From: Chloroflexota bacterium
GTDB lineage: Bacteria > Chloroflexota > Anaerolineae > J036 > Brachytrichaceae
Length of the DNA: 63,121 nt
Direction: 5' to 3'
Assembly (NCBI GenBank): GCA_023382055.1
Contig: JAMCQN010000072.1
Location: 1 to 63,121 of the forward strand
Shown: in pieces, positions 44,034 to 53,111 of the stretch
Position numbering within the stretch: position 1 is the stretch's first letter
Layout of the letters: every line of letters starts with the position of its first letter
Made by a program: the position numbers and the translations under genes
Notes under the pieces: model-generated
The model's database searches: none
What the model saw: only the letters and a program-made list of their open reading frames with translations
Told to the model about the DNA's origin: nothing

Positions 44034-45293
44034 TTACGGGCGGCTGAGTGTTTGCGGTGAAGACGATACGGCTGGCGCCTTGGGCGCCGGCGTCGGTTTG
44101 CGGTGCTTGACGCCAAGAAACTTTTCCAACTCCGGATCAGACTCGGGCAGTCCCTCCGCCCTGCGTCTGCGCGGAAGGTAATACTCGAACAAGATGGTAT
44201 ATACCGCGCCCATGGCGGGAACGCTGAATACCAGTCCCCAGAAGCCGAACAATTGCACGCCGATGCTGATTGATATCAGGCCGATCAGCCCGGGTACGCC
44301 GACGGAATCGCTCATGATGCGCGGTATGATCACGTAGGCGACGATCTGATCGAATACGAACAGGATGATGACCACCGGCAGGACGGCGTCGGGACGCACG
44401 ACCAGCGTGACGATCGCCGCAATCAGTATCGCTACCGGTGAACCGATCAGCGGGATGAGCGACAGCAGCGCATAAACCAGCGCCAGCACAATGCCGAAGT
44501 TCACGCCGAACAGGCTGAACAATGCGACCGTAAAAATCCCGCGCACCACCGCTGAGAAGACGTTCCCCCGCAGGTATCCCCCAAAGGCGCGGTTGACCGC
44601 ATCCAGCAACACGTGTATGAAGTTGTGCCAGGCGCCGGGCAGCAGTGCGAAGAACTGGCGCTCGATCAGCTTGCCTTCGGTCACGATGTACAGGCTGAGG
44701 ACGAGCATCAGGAAAAACTGGCCGATCAAAGTGGCCGTGCCGGTCACGATGAGCAGCGCCTGCTGGGCGACCGAGCCGGCAAGCTGGGCGATGCGGGAGG
44801 ATATCTCCTGCGCACTCACCACCGAAGTGATCGCGTTGGGGTTAAAACCGAAGCGTTGTGCGATGGTCGCCCAGGCTTCTACGATCATGCTGGGCAGGCG
44901 GCTGGAGATTTCGGGCAGTTTTGCTATCAAGTCGGTAGCCTGCGGGATGATGGCTGCGACGATGATCGTGGCCAGGCCGACCACGATCACGATCATGATG
45001 ACGTAGACTACCAGCACGGCGATGCCGTACGGCAAATGCCAGCGCGCCAGACCGCGCGCGGCCGCGGCGCCATAGCGCCGTTCAACCCATTTCATCAGCG
45101 GTACGGGGAAAAGCGCACGGTTCAGCATTACGATGAAAGGGTGCGCCGCAAACGCCAGAAACCACGCTCCGGCCAGCGTGGAGAGAACGCCCGCCAGCGT
45201 CTGCCCCAATGCCCACAGTCGTTCAACGATGACGATGCCCAGCACGAATACGCCTAGAATCAATGCGATACGGAATACGCGTTCCCTGTTCAT
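44034..45293 (-). CDS. AI-2E-family (PerM/YdiK-like) membrane protein
   Basis: 419 residues; I take the ATG at 45293, 8 nt after GAGGTG, rather than the one 7 codons earlier. About eight transmembrane helices with the family pattern: an N-terminal pair, a long amphipathic central region (IPQATDLIAKLPEISSRLP), then GIFTVALFSLFGVNFGIVLAL and LIPLIGSPVAI. Members export small solutes or act in Na+/H+ or K+ homeostasis; AI-2 transport should not be assumed. Pro-rich tail after residue 390. Confidence 0.85.
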   Translation of the reverse strand: MNRERVFRIALILGVFVLGIVIVERLWALGQTLAGVLSTLAGAWFLAFAAHPFIVMLNRALFPVPLMKWVERRYGAAAARGLARWHLPYGIAVLVVYVIMIVIVVGLATIIVAAIIPQATDLIAKLPEISSRLPSMIVEAWATIAQRFGFNPNAITSVVSAQEISSRIAQLAGSVAQQALLIVTGTATLIGQFFLMLVLSLYIVTEGKLIERQFFALLPGAWHNFIHVLLDAVNRAFGGYLRGNVFSAVVRGIFTVALFSLFGVNFGIVLALVYALLSLIPLIGSPVAILIAAIVTLVVRPDAVLPVVIILFVFDQIVAYVIIPRIMSDSVGVPGLIGLISISIGVQLFGFWGLVFSVPAMGAVYTILFEYYLPRRRRAEGLPESDPELEKFLGVKHRKPTPAPKAPAVSSSPQTLSRP

Positions 45294-45323
45294 ACCGTGT
45301 AACACCTCGGGCATTCGGCGGAT

Positions 45324-45605
45324 CTATCGCCTCGGGCCGCCGAACAACAGGCGCAGCACAAACAAAAGCGCAACGGCGCCGATTAACGCCACAATGATCT
45401 GGCCCACCCAGTTGGCGGGTAGCGTGAGGTCGAGATTGGTGTTCTGGTTCACAAACCGGACGATCACCCCGCCGATGACGCCGCCGATCAACCCGATGAT
45501 AATGTTGCCGATGGCGCCAAAACCGCGGCCCTGTATCAGCAGGCCCGCCAGCCACCCGGCTACCCCGCCGATCAGCGCGGTGACTAACACATTGACGCAA
45601 TCCAT
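45324..45605 (-). CDS. GlsB/YeaQ/YmgE-family small membrane protein
   Basis: 93 residues with three hydrophobic Gly-rich helices (GGVAGWLAGLLIQGRGFG, IGNIIIGLIGGVIGGVIV and a C-terminal span). The pattern is that of the transglycosylase-associated protein family, often stress-induced. AGGAG lies upstream on the minus strand. Thirty bp separate it from the AI-2E-like gene, so they may be cotranscribed. Confidence 0.85.
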   Translation of the reverse strand: MDCVNVLVTALIGGVAGWLAGLLIQGRGFGAIGNIIIGLIGGVIGGVIVRFVNQNTNLDLTLPANWVGQIIVALIGAVALLFVLRLLFGGPRR

Positions 45606-45650
45606 CAGAGCCTCCTGTAAGCCACGTATGGGCTGGGAGCCTATCCCGCT

Positions 45651-45683
45651 GGATGTCTGACTTCTGCGAGAAGTCAGACATCC
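45651..45683. terminator. Hairpin with GCG triloop
   Basis: A perfect 15-bp stem (GGATGTCTGACTTCT arm) with triloop GCG, between the GlsB-like gene and a gene relic. Related in stem sequence to the hairpin at 28498. Confidence 0.5.
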
Positions 45684-45687
45684 GTCG

Positions 45688-45835
45688 CTAACCTCGCAGT
45701 AATGCGAGTTCGGAACTGAAGCCCGGCCCTAACGCGCCCATTATGACATATTCACCCGATTGCAGGCAATGCGACGGATCGCTCAACACACGCTCCAGCA
45801 CGGATAACACCGCCGGCGTTGCCAAGCCCCTTCAA
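45688..45835 (-). pseudogene. C-terminal relic of a type III polyketide synthase-like gene
   Basis: On the minus strand, one frame ending at 45688 reads AVLSVLERVLSDPSHCL and then VIMGALGPGFSSELALLRG before the stop. This matches the conserved end of chalcone/stilbene-synthase-like proteins (TVLFVLE ... GPGFSAEMVLLR type). No start codon or catalytic Cys/His/Asn region is present, and upstream bases to 45892 do not continue the match. It is a decayed gene. Confidence 0.55.
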
Positions 45836-45892
45836 CGGCGCGCCGGGTGTGGCGATCCATATTGAGCGCCTCAGTCAGCAGCAGATAACTCA

Positions 45893-48268
45893 CTAACCCT
45901 TGCCCTCGAGTTTGACGACGGTGACACCGTCGCCTCCCTCGCCTTCCTGGCCGGTTTCGAACGATTTCACCAGCGGGTTGTCTTTGATTGCCGTGCGGAT
46001 GGCGCGCCGCAAAGCGCCGGTACCCTTGCCGTGGATGACGCGCACGAATGGCAGCCCCGCCCGTGCGGCCTGGTCAAGGTGGTTCTCCAGACGAGTCACC
46101 CCCTCTTCGCCGGTCAGGCCGCGCAGGTCCAGTTCGATGCCCGGAGAGGCAGGCTTATCCGCCATCTGGTACTGTTCGGTGCGCTCTTCCTCCTGGCTGC
46201 TGCGAGCGTGTCGCGTGCGCTCCAGGTCGCTCAATTTCACGCGCGTCCGCAGGCGGCCAATCTGCACGTCAGCCTCGTCGCCCGTGATGGCGCCGACGAT
46301 GCCTTCCGCGCCCAACGATCTGACTCTCACGACGTCATTGGCCTGGATGGGGCGTTTGCCGGGCGGCGGTTCGCGCCGGCGCTCCGTCTCCTGCAGCGGC
46401 GGCAATGGCGGCGCCGCCTGCAGCGTATCGACTTCCTTCTCAAGCGCCCTGACGTTTTCGAGCGTGCCCCCGGCCGAGATAATGCGCGCGCGCAGGCGGC
46501 GCACTTCCGCGCGCAGCGCTTCCACTTCGCGCAGGGCATCCTCGCGCGCCTCGCTCAGGAGCGCCTTGCGCTCGTCATCCATGGCGCCCAACCGCGCACG
46601 GATGCGGTCCGCATTGCGCTCGGCTTCGTGCTGAGCGCGGTGGGTGGCCTCGCGCGCCGATTCCAGTTGCCGTTGAATCCTGGCGATCTCGGCCAGCATA
46701 TCCTCCGCGCGCGCATCGTTCGAATCGATGTAGGACTGCGCCTGCGCCAGGATGTCCAGCGACAGGCCGAGACGCTGCGCAATGGCGAACGCGTTGGAAC
46801 GGCCAGGCAGGCCGATGGACAGTTTATACAGCGGGCGCAACGTTTCGGTATCGAAGGCGACGCTGGCGTTGGCGGCGCCCTCCGTCATATACGCCCAGGC
46901 TTTCAATTCCGGATAGTGCGTGGCGATCATGCAGAAGGCGTTGGTCTTCAGCAGATACTCCAGAATGGCGCGCGCCAGGGCTGCGCCTTCGCTCGGATCG
47001 GTGCCGGCGCCTAACTCGTCGAGCAGCGCCAGCGACCCGGCGTTCACATGGTCTAGGAATGACACCAGGTTGGTCAGGTGCGCGCTGAAGGTCGACAGGC
47101 TCTGTTCGATGGATTGCTCGTCGCCGATGTCGGCCAGGACGTTGTCAAAGATGGGGTAAGCGGCCGATTCGGCCGGCACGTGCAGGCCGCATTGCCCCAT
47201 GACCGATAACAGGCCTATGGTCTTGAGCGCCACGGTTTTTCCGCCGGTGTTCGGGCCGGTAATCACCAGAATGCGCGTGGCCTCGTCCAGCGTTACGTCG
47301 ATGGGTACCACCGACAATGGATTGAGCAGCGGATGGCGGGCCTGCTGCAGGTTGATCACGCGCCCCGCAGCGCCGCCCTTTGTGTCGATGATCGTTGTGC
47401 AGACCGCCCGCGTCGCATCCGCATATTTGGCCTTGGCGAGCGCCAGATCAAACTGCGCCAGCGCCTCGACGGTCCGTATGATGGCATCGCCATCCGTGCT
47501 GACGAGTCCCGACAATTGCGACAGCACCCTCTGGACTTCGCGCGCCTCAGCCAGTTGCAGTTCGCGCCATTCATTGTTCAACTCCAGCGTGGCCAGTGGT
47601 TCGATGAAAAGGGTCAGCCCGCTGGCGCTCTGATCGTGAATCAAGCCGGGTATGCGGCCTTTGAAATCCGATTTCACCGGAATGACGTAGCGCCCTCCGC
47701 GCTGCGTGATGATGGCCTCCTGCAAATAGGTTGAGGAGTTGCCGTCGGCCACGATACGCTGCAGCTTCTGCATCAGACGGTCGTGCACGGCGCGCACGCG
47801 GCGCCGGATGTCGCCGAGCGCCGGAGATGCGGAGTCGCGCACCTCGCCTTTTTCGTCGATGCAGCGCGATATCTCATCGACAAGCTCGTTGCGCGGCTCG
47901 ATGGCGTTTGTGATGGCGCTCAAATCGGGATACAACCCCGCCATGCGGGACAGCATACGCTGCACGTTTTTTCCGCTCACAAGGGTGTCCCGGATGTCCA
48001 GCAGTTCCTGCGGCTCGAGCAGACCGCCGCGCGCGGCATGCACCACCGCACCGCGTACGTCGTGCGCGCCGCCGACCGTCAGGTTGTCATTGGCTTCCAG
48101 CGCAGCGCGAGCCTGGGTCGTCTCGGCCAGGCGCCGGCGCACCTCTACCGGATCAGTGGCAGGCGTGAGCGCGCGCACCAGTTCCGCACTGGGCGTAAAA
48201 CTGCAGTAATTCGCGACACGTTCCAGAATCTTCGGCAATTCCAGCGTATTGAGATGCTTTGAGTTCAC
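45893..48268 (-). CDS. mutS2: Endonuclease MutS2
   Basis: 791 residues from a GTG at 48268 (start VNSKHLNTLELPKILERV). Core, lever and clamp regions are followed by the ATPase (Walker A VITGPNTGGKTVALKT; LALLDELGAGTDPSEG), a long coiled coil (residues 520-650) and a C-terminal Smr nuclease domain (LDLRGLTGEEG; VIHGKGTGALR). MutS2 acts on branched DNA and collided ribosomes rather than mismatch repair. Full family length; longer upstream frames are not supported. Confidence 0.95.
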   Translation of the reverse strand: MNSKHLNTLELPKILERVANYCSFTPSAELVRALTPATDPVEVRRRLAETTQARAALEANDNLTVGGAHDVRGAVVHAARGGLLEPQELLDIRDTLVSGKNVQRMLSRMAGLYPDLSAITNAIEPRNELVDEISRCIDEKGEVRDSASPALGDIRRRVRAVHDRLMQKLQRIVADGNSSTYLQEAIITQRGGRYVIPVKSDFKGRIPGLIHDQSASGLTLFIEPLATLELNNEWRELQLAEAREVQRVLSQLSGLVSTDGDAIIRTVEALAQFDLALAKAKYADATRAVCTTIIDTKGGAAGRVINLQQARHPLLNPLSVVPIDVTLDEATRILVITGPNTGGKTVALKTIGLLSVMGQCGLHVPAESAAYPIFDNVLADIGDEQSIEQSLSTFSAHLTNLVSFLDHVNAGSLALLDELGAGTDPSEGAALARAILEYLLKTNAFCMIATHYPELKAWAYMTEGAANASVAFDTETLRPLYKLSIGLPGRSNAFAIAQRLGLSLDILAQAQSYIDSNDARAEDMLAEIARIQRQLESAREATHRAQHEAERNADRIRARLGAMDDERKALLSEAREDALREVEALRAEVRRLRARIISAGGTLENVRALEKEVDTLQAAPPLPPLQETERRREPPPGKRPIQANDVVRVRSLGAEGIVGAITGDEADVQIGRLRTRVKLSDLERTRHARSSQEEERTEQYQMADKPASPGIELDLRGLTGEEGVTRLENHLDQAARAGLPFVRVIHGKGTGALRRAIRTAIKDNPLVKSFETGQEGEGGDGVTVVKLEGKG

Positions 48269-48455
48269 AACGAAATTGTATCCTAACCAGATAACGGTGG
48301 AACAGCCGCAGGTGAACCGAGGACGCGGCATTAGCGAGCCTGTGATGCCAGAGGCCGCAGCGCTCATCATGCAGCCATATCCCGATGCATGAGCTGACAA
48401 TGTGGAAAATGTGGTCTGAAGCACTTACAATGAATGATATGAACAAGGGGGTACT

Positions 48456-49391
48456 ATGATTCTCGTTACCGGCGCGAATGGTTATGTAGCCCAGCACATA
48501 ATCCAGCAACTAGCCGGCGCAGGACAAACCGCGCGAGCGCTGGTGCGCAGCGAGACGCACTTTGCCAAAATCCGACAACTTGGGGCGACGCCGGTCAAGG
48601 GCGACGTCACCGACGCGAAATCGCTGATTGCCGCGTTCGAGGGCGTCGATCATGTGATCCACCTGGCTGCGGTGAACCGCGATCGCGGTACCAGCACAAT
48701 GCAGGCAGTCAATGCCCACGGCGCCATGAACGTCGTTGATGCGGCCAGGCAGGCCGGGGTCAAGCAGATTGTCACCGTGGTCGGACTGGGCGCTGACGCA
48801 GACAAACCGTATCCGTTGGCGAAAACGCAGGGCGCAGGCGCAGCCTATCTGATGGGCAGCGGCGTGCCCTATACGGTCCTGGAAGCCTCTGTCATCTTCG
48901 GCGAAGGCGACGAGTTTATCAATACGCTGGCAGGATTAGCGCGCATCCCGCCCTTTATGGTGGTTCCCGGCGACGGCAAGTCGAAGTTTCAACCCATCGC
49001 GGTCCAGGATGTAGCCGCATGCGCGATACGGTCGTTGGGCAATCCGGCCGCGCTCAATAAACGGCTGCAGATCTGTGGGAGCCAGGTGCTAACCCTGGAG
49101 ACGATCATCGATGCCATCCTTGCGGAGTTAAAGCTCAAGCGAATCAAGGTTCACACGCCGGTCGGCCTGTTGCGGATCGCCGTGAACCTGATGGACAAGC
49201 TGCTCCCAAAGGCGCCCATAACCCCCAGCCTGCTTGCCCAGTTGGGTGTCGACAATGTTGCCACTGCCAATGCCACAGAGGCTGTTTTCGGCCTGAAACC
49301 AGGGGTTTTGGCGGAAGGTATAAGTTATGTGCATGGCATGAAGCTCAGCACACTCATCAAAAGGTCCTTCGGATCAGCAGATTACCGATAG
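48456..49391 (+). CDS. NmrA/NDUFA9-like NAD(P)-binding protein
   Basis: 311 residues; AAGGGGG precedes the ATG. Atypical SDR: ILVTGANGYVAQHI (nucleotide-binding GxxGxxG type), DVTDAKSLIAAFEGVDHVIHLAA, and no clear YxxxK. The C-terminal half has the NDUFA9-like pattern (PVQDVA-type VQDVAACAIRSL; LQICGSQVLTLETII). It may be a reductase or a regulatory NAD(P)H-binding protein. Transcribed away from mutS2. Confidence 0.82.
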   Translation: MILVTGANGYVAQHIIQQLAGAGQTARALVRSETHFAKIRQLGATPVKGDVTDAKSLIAAFEGVDHVIHLAAVNRDRGTSTMQAVNAHGAMNVVDAARQAGVKQIVTVVGLGADADKPYPLAKTQGAGAAYLMGSGVPYTVLEASVIFGEGDEFINTLAGLARIPPFMVVPGDGKSKFQPIAVQDVAACAIRSLGNPAALNKRLQICGSQVLTLETIIDAILAELKLKRIKVHTPVGLLRIAVNLMDKLLPKAPITPSLLAQLGVDNVATANATEAVFGLKPGVLAEGISYVHGMKLSTLIKRSFGSADYR

Positions 49392-49623
49392 GTCTTGTAA
49401 GCCGCGGAATAACTGGTATCATATCTATGGACGCGTGGATCGCAGCGGGGTAGCGTACGATTTAGCGTGGGGTTGTCGTCGCATGAATAGTTATGAGAGT
49501 GTCTGAGATCGTTTGTAATGCGCGCTCCAATGCATCAGGCCTGGGGTTTACATAATGGCCCAGTTGCTATAGCAAGGATAACACCGCACGCTGTTTCTGT
49601 GGAAACAATCCGTCGATTAACCG
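49392..49623. other. Gap with possible decayed 5' part of the next gene
   Basis: No promoter or gene is clear. Since the next frame lacks the N-terminal half of its family, this stretch may hold its degraded start. Confidence 0.3.
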
Positions 49624-49974
49624 GTGACTACGGGCAGTGAAATCCTGATTCGTATACATATCGGCTCGTTCCAGGTGCAATGGCATTCACAGATCGCTGG
49701 ACAGGTTGAACACGAACGTTTCGCCGACGTACAGGTCAGTGGCCAGGGGCCATTTAAGCTATGGAAGCATACGCATAGTTTTGCCGCTGACGCTGAAGGG
49801 ACGCGTGTAACGGATCGCGTCGAGTATGAAATGCGTTTTGGTATTCTGGGTACAATAGCCGACGTTGTAACCGGTCGCTTAATGATTGCTGCAATGTTCA
49901 GCGCTCGTGAGCCGGCTTTCGGGGCCTGTCTGGAAAGCGGCAACTGCGCAGGCGCGAAGATCGAGTTATCGTGA
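49624..49974 (+). CDS. SRPBCC-like protein, N-terminally truncated
   Basis: 116 residues from a GTG without a convincing ribosome site. HERFADVQVSGQGPFKLWKHTHSF, in pieces RFADVQVSGQGPF and WKHTHSF, then DRVEYEMRFGILG are the C-terminal half of START/SRPBCC cell-division-inhibitor-like proteins. About 45 N-terminal residues normally present are missing. Probably a pseudogene, or a true start is upstream behind a frameshift. Confidence 0.5.
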   Translation: MTTGSEILIRIHIGSFQVQWHSQIAGQVEHERFADVQVSGQGPFKLWKHTHSFAADAEGTRVTDRVEYEMRFGILGTIADVVTGRLMIAAMFSAREPAFGACLESGNCAGAKIELS

Positions 49975-50090
49975 GCGCGTGTGTGGATGGGCGTTGTAAT
50001 ACTTACTAGTCAACGACTCAGCTTGTTTTAGCGTGTGTACTGGCTTGAATCGGGTTGTGGTGTAATGTGACAAGCGAAGGTCTGCACTAG

Positions 50091-50132
50091 ACCGGAACCT
50101 GATGGTCCCCCCCCCACCCATCAGGCTCCGGT
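50091..50132. terminator. Hairpin with poly-C loop
   Basis: ACCGGAACCTGATGG pairs with CCATCAGGCTCCGGT (one mismatch) around a loop made of T and a run of nine C, then ACC. The C run is a likely place for slippage or sequencing error. Confidence 0.4.
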
Positions 50133-50146
50133 ATTTAGTGCCAGTG

Positions 50147-50180
50147 AAGAGGGCAAACCAGTTCACGGTTCGCCCTCTTT
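50147..50180 (+). terminator. Intrinsic terminator, + strand
   Basis: AAGAGGGC pairs with GCCCTCTT, followed by TGTTT. It would stop transcription from the left. Confidence 0.5.
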
Positions 50181-50192
50181 GTTTCAATAAAA

Positions 50193-50225
50193 AACGCCTT
50201 CGGGCGACTGCCACTCGAAGGCGTT
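50193..50225 (-). terminator. Intrinsic terminator of the Yip1-like gene
   Basis: AACGCCTTCG and CGAAGGCGTT form a 10-bp stem; read on the minus strand it is followed by TTTTTTATT. It lies 24 nt after the stop of the leftward gene. Confidence 0.65.
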
Positions 50226-50249
50226 GATGTCAATCCTGCCCGTTAAGCG

Positions 50250-50792
50250 TTACCGGTTAAGCGACCCGGTCACGGCCGCAGCGCCCAGGCCAATCGCAGC
50301 GAGGATGAATCCAATGATCAGTGTGACGATGAAGACGATGATTCCCGAGATAATTGCCGTGAGAATCGCCTTGGTCGTGTCAAAACCAGCCGCTTCGCGA
50401 ATCCCGATAATATTGGCCACGATCTGCAGAATGGCGCCGACAATTCCAAGAAATGGGATCACGCCGATGATTCGAAACACACTGGTATATCCGGTGACTC
50501 GCAGCATCTCACTCGTGTTGGTATCGCCCTGGAAGAACTGTTTGGCGACGAATGCCAGCACCCATGAACCTAGTCCCCAGCCAATGAGTTGGGTAATCAC
50601 AACCACCAGCAGCGTGCCGATAAAGCTTCTACTGAGTACGCCATTTACGATACCGACAATCACGGCAACTACGATCACAATCAGGGCGGCGGACTGCGTG
50701 GCGGTTGTATCTTCTGCCACTTCCCGATAAACAGGCGCCTTGAATGTCACGATCCCGGTCAAACGATTCATTAAAGGTCCTTGAGCTTGCAT
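50250..50792 (-). CDS. Yip1-family membrane protein
   Basis: 180 residues; AGGAG 8 nt before the ATG at 50792 (a second ATG at 50771 also has AAGGA). Five hydrophobic spans (ALIVIVVAVIVGIVNGVL; FIGTLLVVVITQLIGWG; then a C-terminal cluster of three) and the sequence FKAPVYREVAEDTTATQSA before the first span are typical of bacterial Yip1 domain proteins. Function unknown. Confidence 0.8.
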   Translation of the reverse strand: MQAQGPLMNRLTGIVTFKAPVYREVAEDTTATQSAALIVIVVAVIVGIVNGVLSRSFIGTLLVVVITQLIGWGLGSWVLAFVAKQFFQGDTNTSEMLRVTGYTSVFRIIGVIPFLGIVGAILQIVANIIGIREAAGFDTTKAILTAIISGIIVFIVTLIIGFILAAIGLGAAAVTGSLNR

Positions 50793-50947
50793 ATGTGAAC
50801 TCCTGTAGATGAATGGGCACAGATTATGAACACCAGTCGGTTGCGGCAGTCGAACCGGCTTTACGCACGTGTAATATTCTATCCGAATACACGCTCACTC
50901 ACCACTGCCGGAGGTTCCTGACGCTGCCCGCAACCCCGTCTCGGATT

Positions 50948-51045
50948 CTGTTGACGAAACCGGTTTCGAGAACCCAGACTCCCGGAATCTGGCTGAGCAA
51001 AGCTCAGCTTGAGATTCCGGGAGTCTATGCGCGAGAATCCGCCAC
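50948..51045. repeat. Palindromic MITE-like element, copy 2 (inverted relative to copy 1)
   Basis: Bases 50967-51026 are the exact reverse complement of 2150-2209. The left flank CTGTTGACGAAACCGGTTT also matches copy 1 with a few changes, while the right end (about 51027-51045) is more decayed. The rest of the 50793-51106 gap has no gene. Confidence 0.65.
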
Positions 51046-51106
51046 GATCGCGCACCGGGGCCGGGGCGCTGAGCAGGTATGCAGTCAGCATCTTGTGGCG
51101 ACTTAC

Positions 51107-51877
51107 TTAGAGCGGTTTTATCAGCAGCCAGGCTGAGACAAGCAGGCCGGACACGACGACAACACCGCGCACGAGGTCCTGGTTGATCCTTTTGGCCAGC
51201 CGCGCGCCGCCGTAACCGCCGATGACGGCGCCAATCGCCATCAGTATCGCCACAGGCCAGAATATCTCGTTGCGGATGATGAAGTAAACCAGCGCCACAC
51301 CGTTGATAACGGCGGCCAGCAGTGTTTTCACTGCATTCATGCGATGAATATTGTGCATGCCCATGATGCTGAGCGAGGCCAGCATGAGGATGCCGATGCC
51401 TGCGCCGAAATAGCCGCCATAAGATGCCACCAGGAACTGGAACGCCACGCCCCAGAGGTTGCCCGCCCAGGAAACTGGTTTTTCGACGGCTTCGCCGTCC
51501 TGTTTTGTCAGCCGGTTGATGAGATTCTTGCCGGCGAACAGCAACGTCGCGAACAGGATCAGGTACGGCACGATTTTCCCGAATATTTCCGGAGCGGCGA
51601 TCAAAGCCACTGCGCCCACCAGCCCGCCAGCCATGCTGGGCAGGGCGAGCGTCAATACCAGTTTGCGTTGCGACGGGATATCCTGCCGGTAGGCGATTGC
51701 GCTGCTGATCGAACCTGGCAGCAGCGCAGCCGTATTGGTGGCGTTCGCCATCACCGGAGAAACGCCGAATGCGATCAGGGTGGGGAAGGTGATCAGGCTG
51801 CCGCCGCCGGCAACCGAGTTTACGGCGCCGCCGAATACCGCGGCCAGGAATAGAAAGATAAGCGCGGGTATAGTCAT
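51107..51877 (-). CDS. TSUP (TauE/SafE) family membrane permease
   Basis: 256 residues, seven to eight transmembrane helices with the two TSUP half-repeats: GGAVNSVAGGGSLITFPTL near the N-terminus and YGGYFGAGIGILMLASL in the second half. Family members move sulfite, sulfoacetate or other small anions. The stop of the peptidase gene lies 6 nt upstream, so the two form an operon; no link in function is evident. Confidence 0.88.
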   Translation of the reverse strand: MTIPALIFLFLAAVFGGAVNSVAGGGSLITFPTLIAFGVSPVMANATNTAALLPGSISSAIAYRQDIPSQRKLVLTLALPSMAGGLVGAVALIAAPEIFGKIVPYLILFATLLFAGKNLINRLTKQDGEAVEKPVSWAGNLWGVAFQFLVASYGGYFGAGIGILMLASLSIMGMHNIHRMNAVKTLLAAVINGVALVYFIIRNEIFWPVAILMAIGAVIGGYGGARLAKRINQDLVRGVVVVSGLLVSAWLLIKPL

Positions 51878-51883
51878 GGTTGG

Positions 51884-52987
51884 TTATATGACGAATTGAC
51901 CGCCCTTGAAGAACGTAATGCCGTCGGCGCTGATGGCGCCTTCCTGCATGCCGGCGATCATGTCCCAGTGCACCGCGCTCTTATTCTTCGCGCCCGTGTC
52001 GGGGTAGCCGCTGCCTACCGCCATGTGGATCGTGCCGCCGATCTTCTCATCGAACAGGATATCGCGGCTGAAGCGTGTGATGCCGTAGTTTGCGCCGATG
52101 GCAAACTCACCGAGCGTGCGCGCGCCCTCATCGGTGTCAAGCACTTTGAGCAGGAATTCCTCGTTCTTTTCGGCGGTTGCCTTTACCACGCGGCCATGCT
52201 CGAACCACAGTTGTACACCGCTCACCTCGCGGCCGTTGTAAATGGCCGGGTAGGAATAGCGGATCCAGCCGTTGACGGAATCCTCGACCGGGCCGGTGAA
52301 GATCTCGCCATCCGGGAAGTTGCGCTTGCCCTGTGAGTTGAGGAATACGCGCCCGGCGATGTTCATGGTCAGGTTGACATTGGGCCCTTGAACCTTAAGC
52401 TCGCGCTTCCCTTTAAGGAAATCGACATAACGCTGCTGTATCTGCCCCATGCGCTTCCAACTGGCAATCGGGTCGGGGTCATTGAGCAGGCAGGCCGAAA
52501 AGACGAACTCGGTGTACTCCGCCAGGCTCATCTCGGCATCCATCGCATAGGCTTCGGTGGGGAAGCGGGTGACGCACCAGTTGTATCTGCCTTCTGCGGA
52601 TAACTCCATGCGTTTGTTCAGGATAGGGCGCTGCGCCATCTGCTGGCGCACCACCGCATCCGGGTCGGCATTGGACAGCCGGCGCGTGTTGGTCTCGGAG
52701 CCGATGCGGATATAGGCGTCGAACTGCTCGACGGAGATGCGATCGACCGGCGAGACGAAATCGAGCTGCGCGCCGCGGGCATGCTGGTAGTAAATCTCGC
52801 TGGCGCCGGGCACGTCGGCGCGCAGAAAGGCGTTGCCGCCGGCCTTCAGAATCTCCCGGTATAGCGATAGCAGGAGCGGTTGCGCCTCAAACCCGGTGCT
52901 CCACACATACACGGTCTGGCCGGGCTTTACCTCGATAGAGTAGTTGACGATGACCTGCGCCATCTTGTCAAAACGCGCATCAAACAT
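51884..52987 (-). CDS. M29-family aminopeptidase
   Basis: 367 residues. FDKMAQVIVNYSIEVKPGQ, the metal-site Glu in EIFTGPVEDSVNG, LWFEHGRVV, LGEFAIGANYGITRF, DEKIGGTIHMAVG and VHWDMI follow the M29 (AmpS/thermophilic aminopeptidase) family in order, with the conserved Glu, His and Asp ligands visible. A cytoplasmic broad-range aminopeptidase. First gene of a two-gene leftward operon with the TSUP permease. Confidence 0.93.
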   Translation of the reverse strand: MFDARFDKMAQVIVNYSIEVKPGQTVYVWSTGFEAQPLLLSLYREILKAGGNAFLRADVPGASEIYYQHARGAQLDFVSPVDRISVEQFDAYIRIGSETNTRRLSNADPDAVVRQQMAQRPILNKRMELSAEGRYNWCVTRFPTEAYAMDAEMSLAEYTEFVFSACLLNDPDPIASWKRMGQIQQRYVDFLKGKRELKVQGPNVNLTMNIAGRVFLNSQGKRNFPDGEIFTGPVEDSVNGWIRYSYPAIYNGREVSGVQLWFEHGRVVKATAEKNEEFLLKVLDTDEGARTLGEFAIGANYGITRFSRDILFDEKIGGTIHMAVGSGYPDTGAKNKSAVHWDMIAGMQEGAISADGITFFKGGQFVI

Positions 52988-53111
52988 GATTCATGAACTT
53001 CCTTGCGTGCGAATTTGCAGGCTATTGTAAGTGACAATAAACTACGCACTGTATAACATGGGCGATCCACCGCCTCGACTTGCCTGTTACCGGCGGGGGT
53101 CGTACACTGAC

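Noticed and set aside
46031-47014. Long open frame on the + strand within mutS2
   Set aside because: It is antisense to a clearly conserved gene, Arg/Ala-rich as expected from GC-rich shadow frames, and lacks a ribosome site.
49975-50090. Possible coding continuation between the SRPBCC-like gene and the hairpins
   Set aside because: Frames on both strands are short or without motifs; a tandem of terminators follows instead.
50224-50730. 168-codon + strand frame opposite the Yip1-like gene
   Set aside because: Shadow of a membrane protein gene; the minus strand has the membrane spans, ribosome site and terminator.
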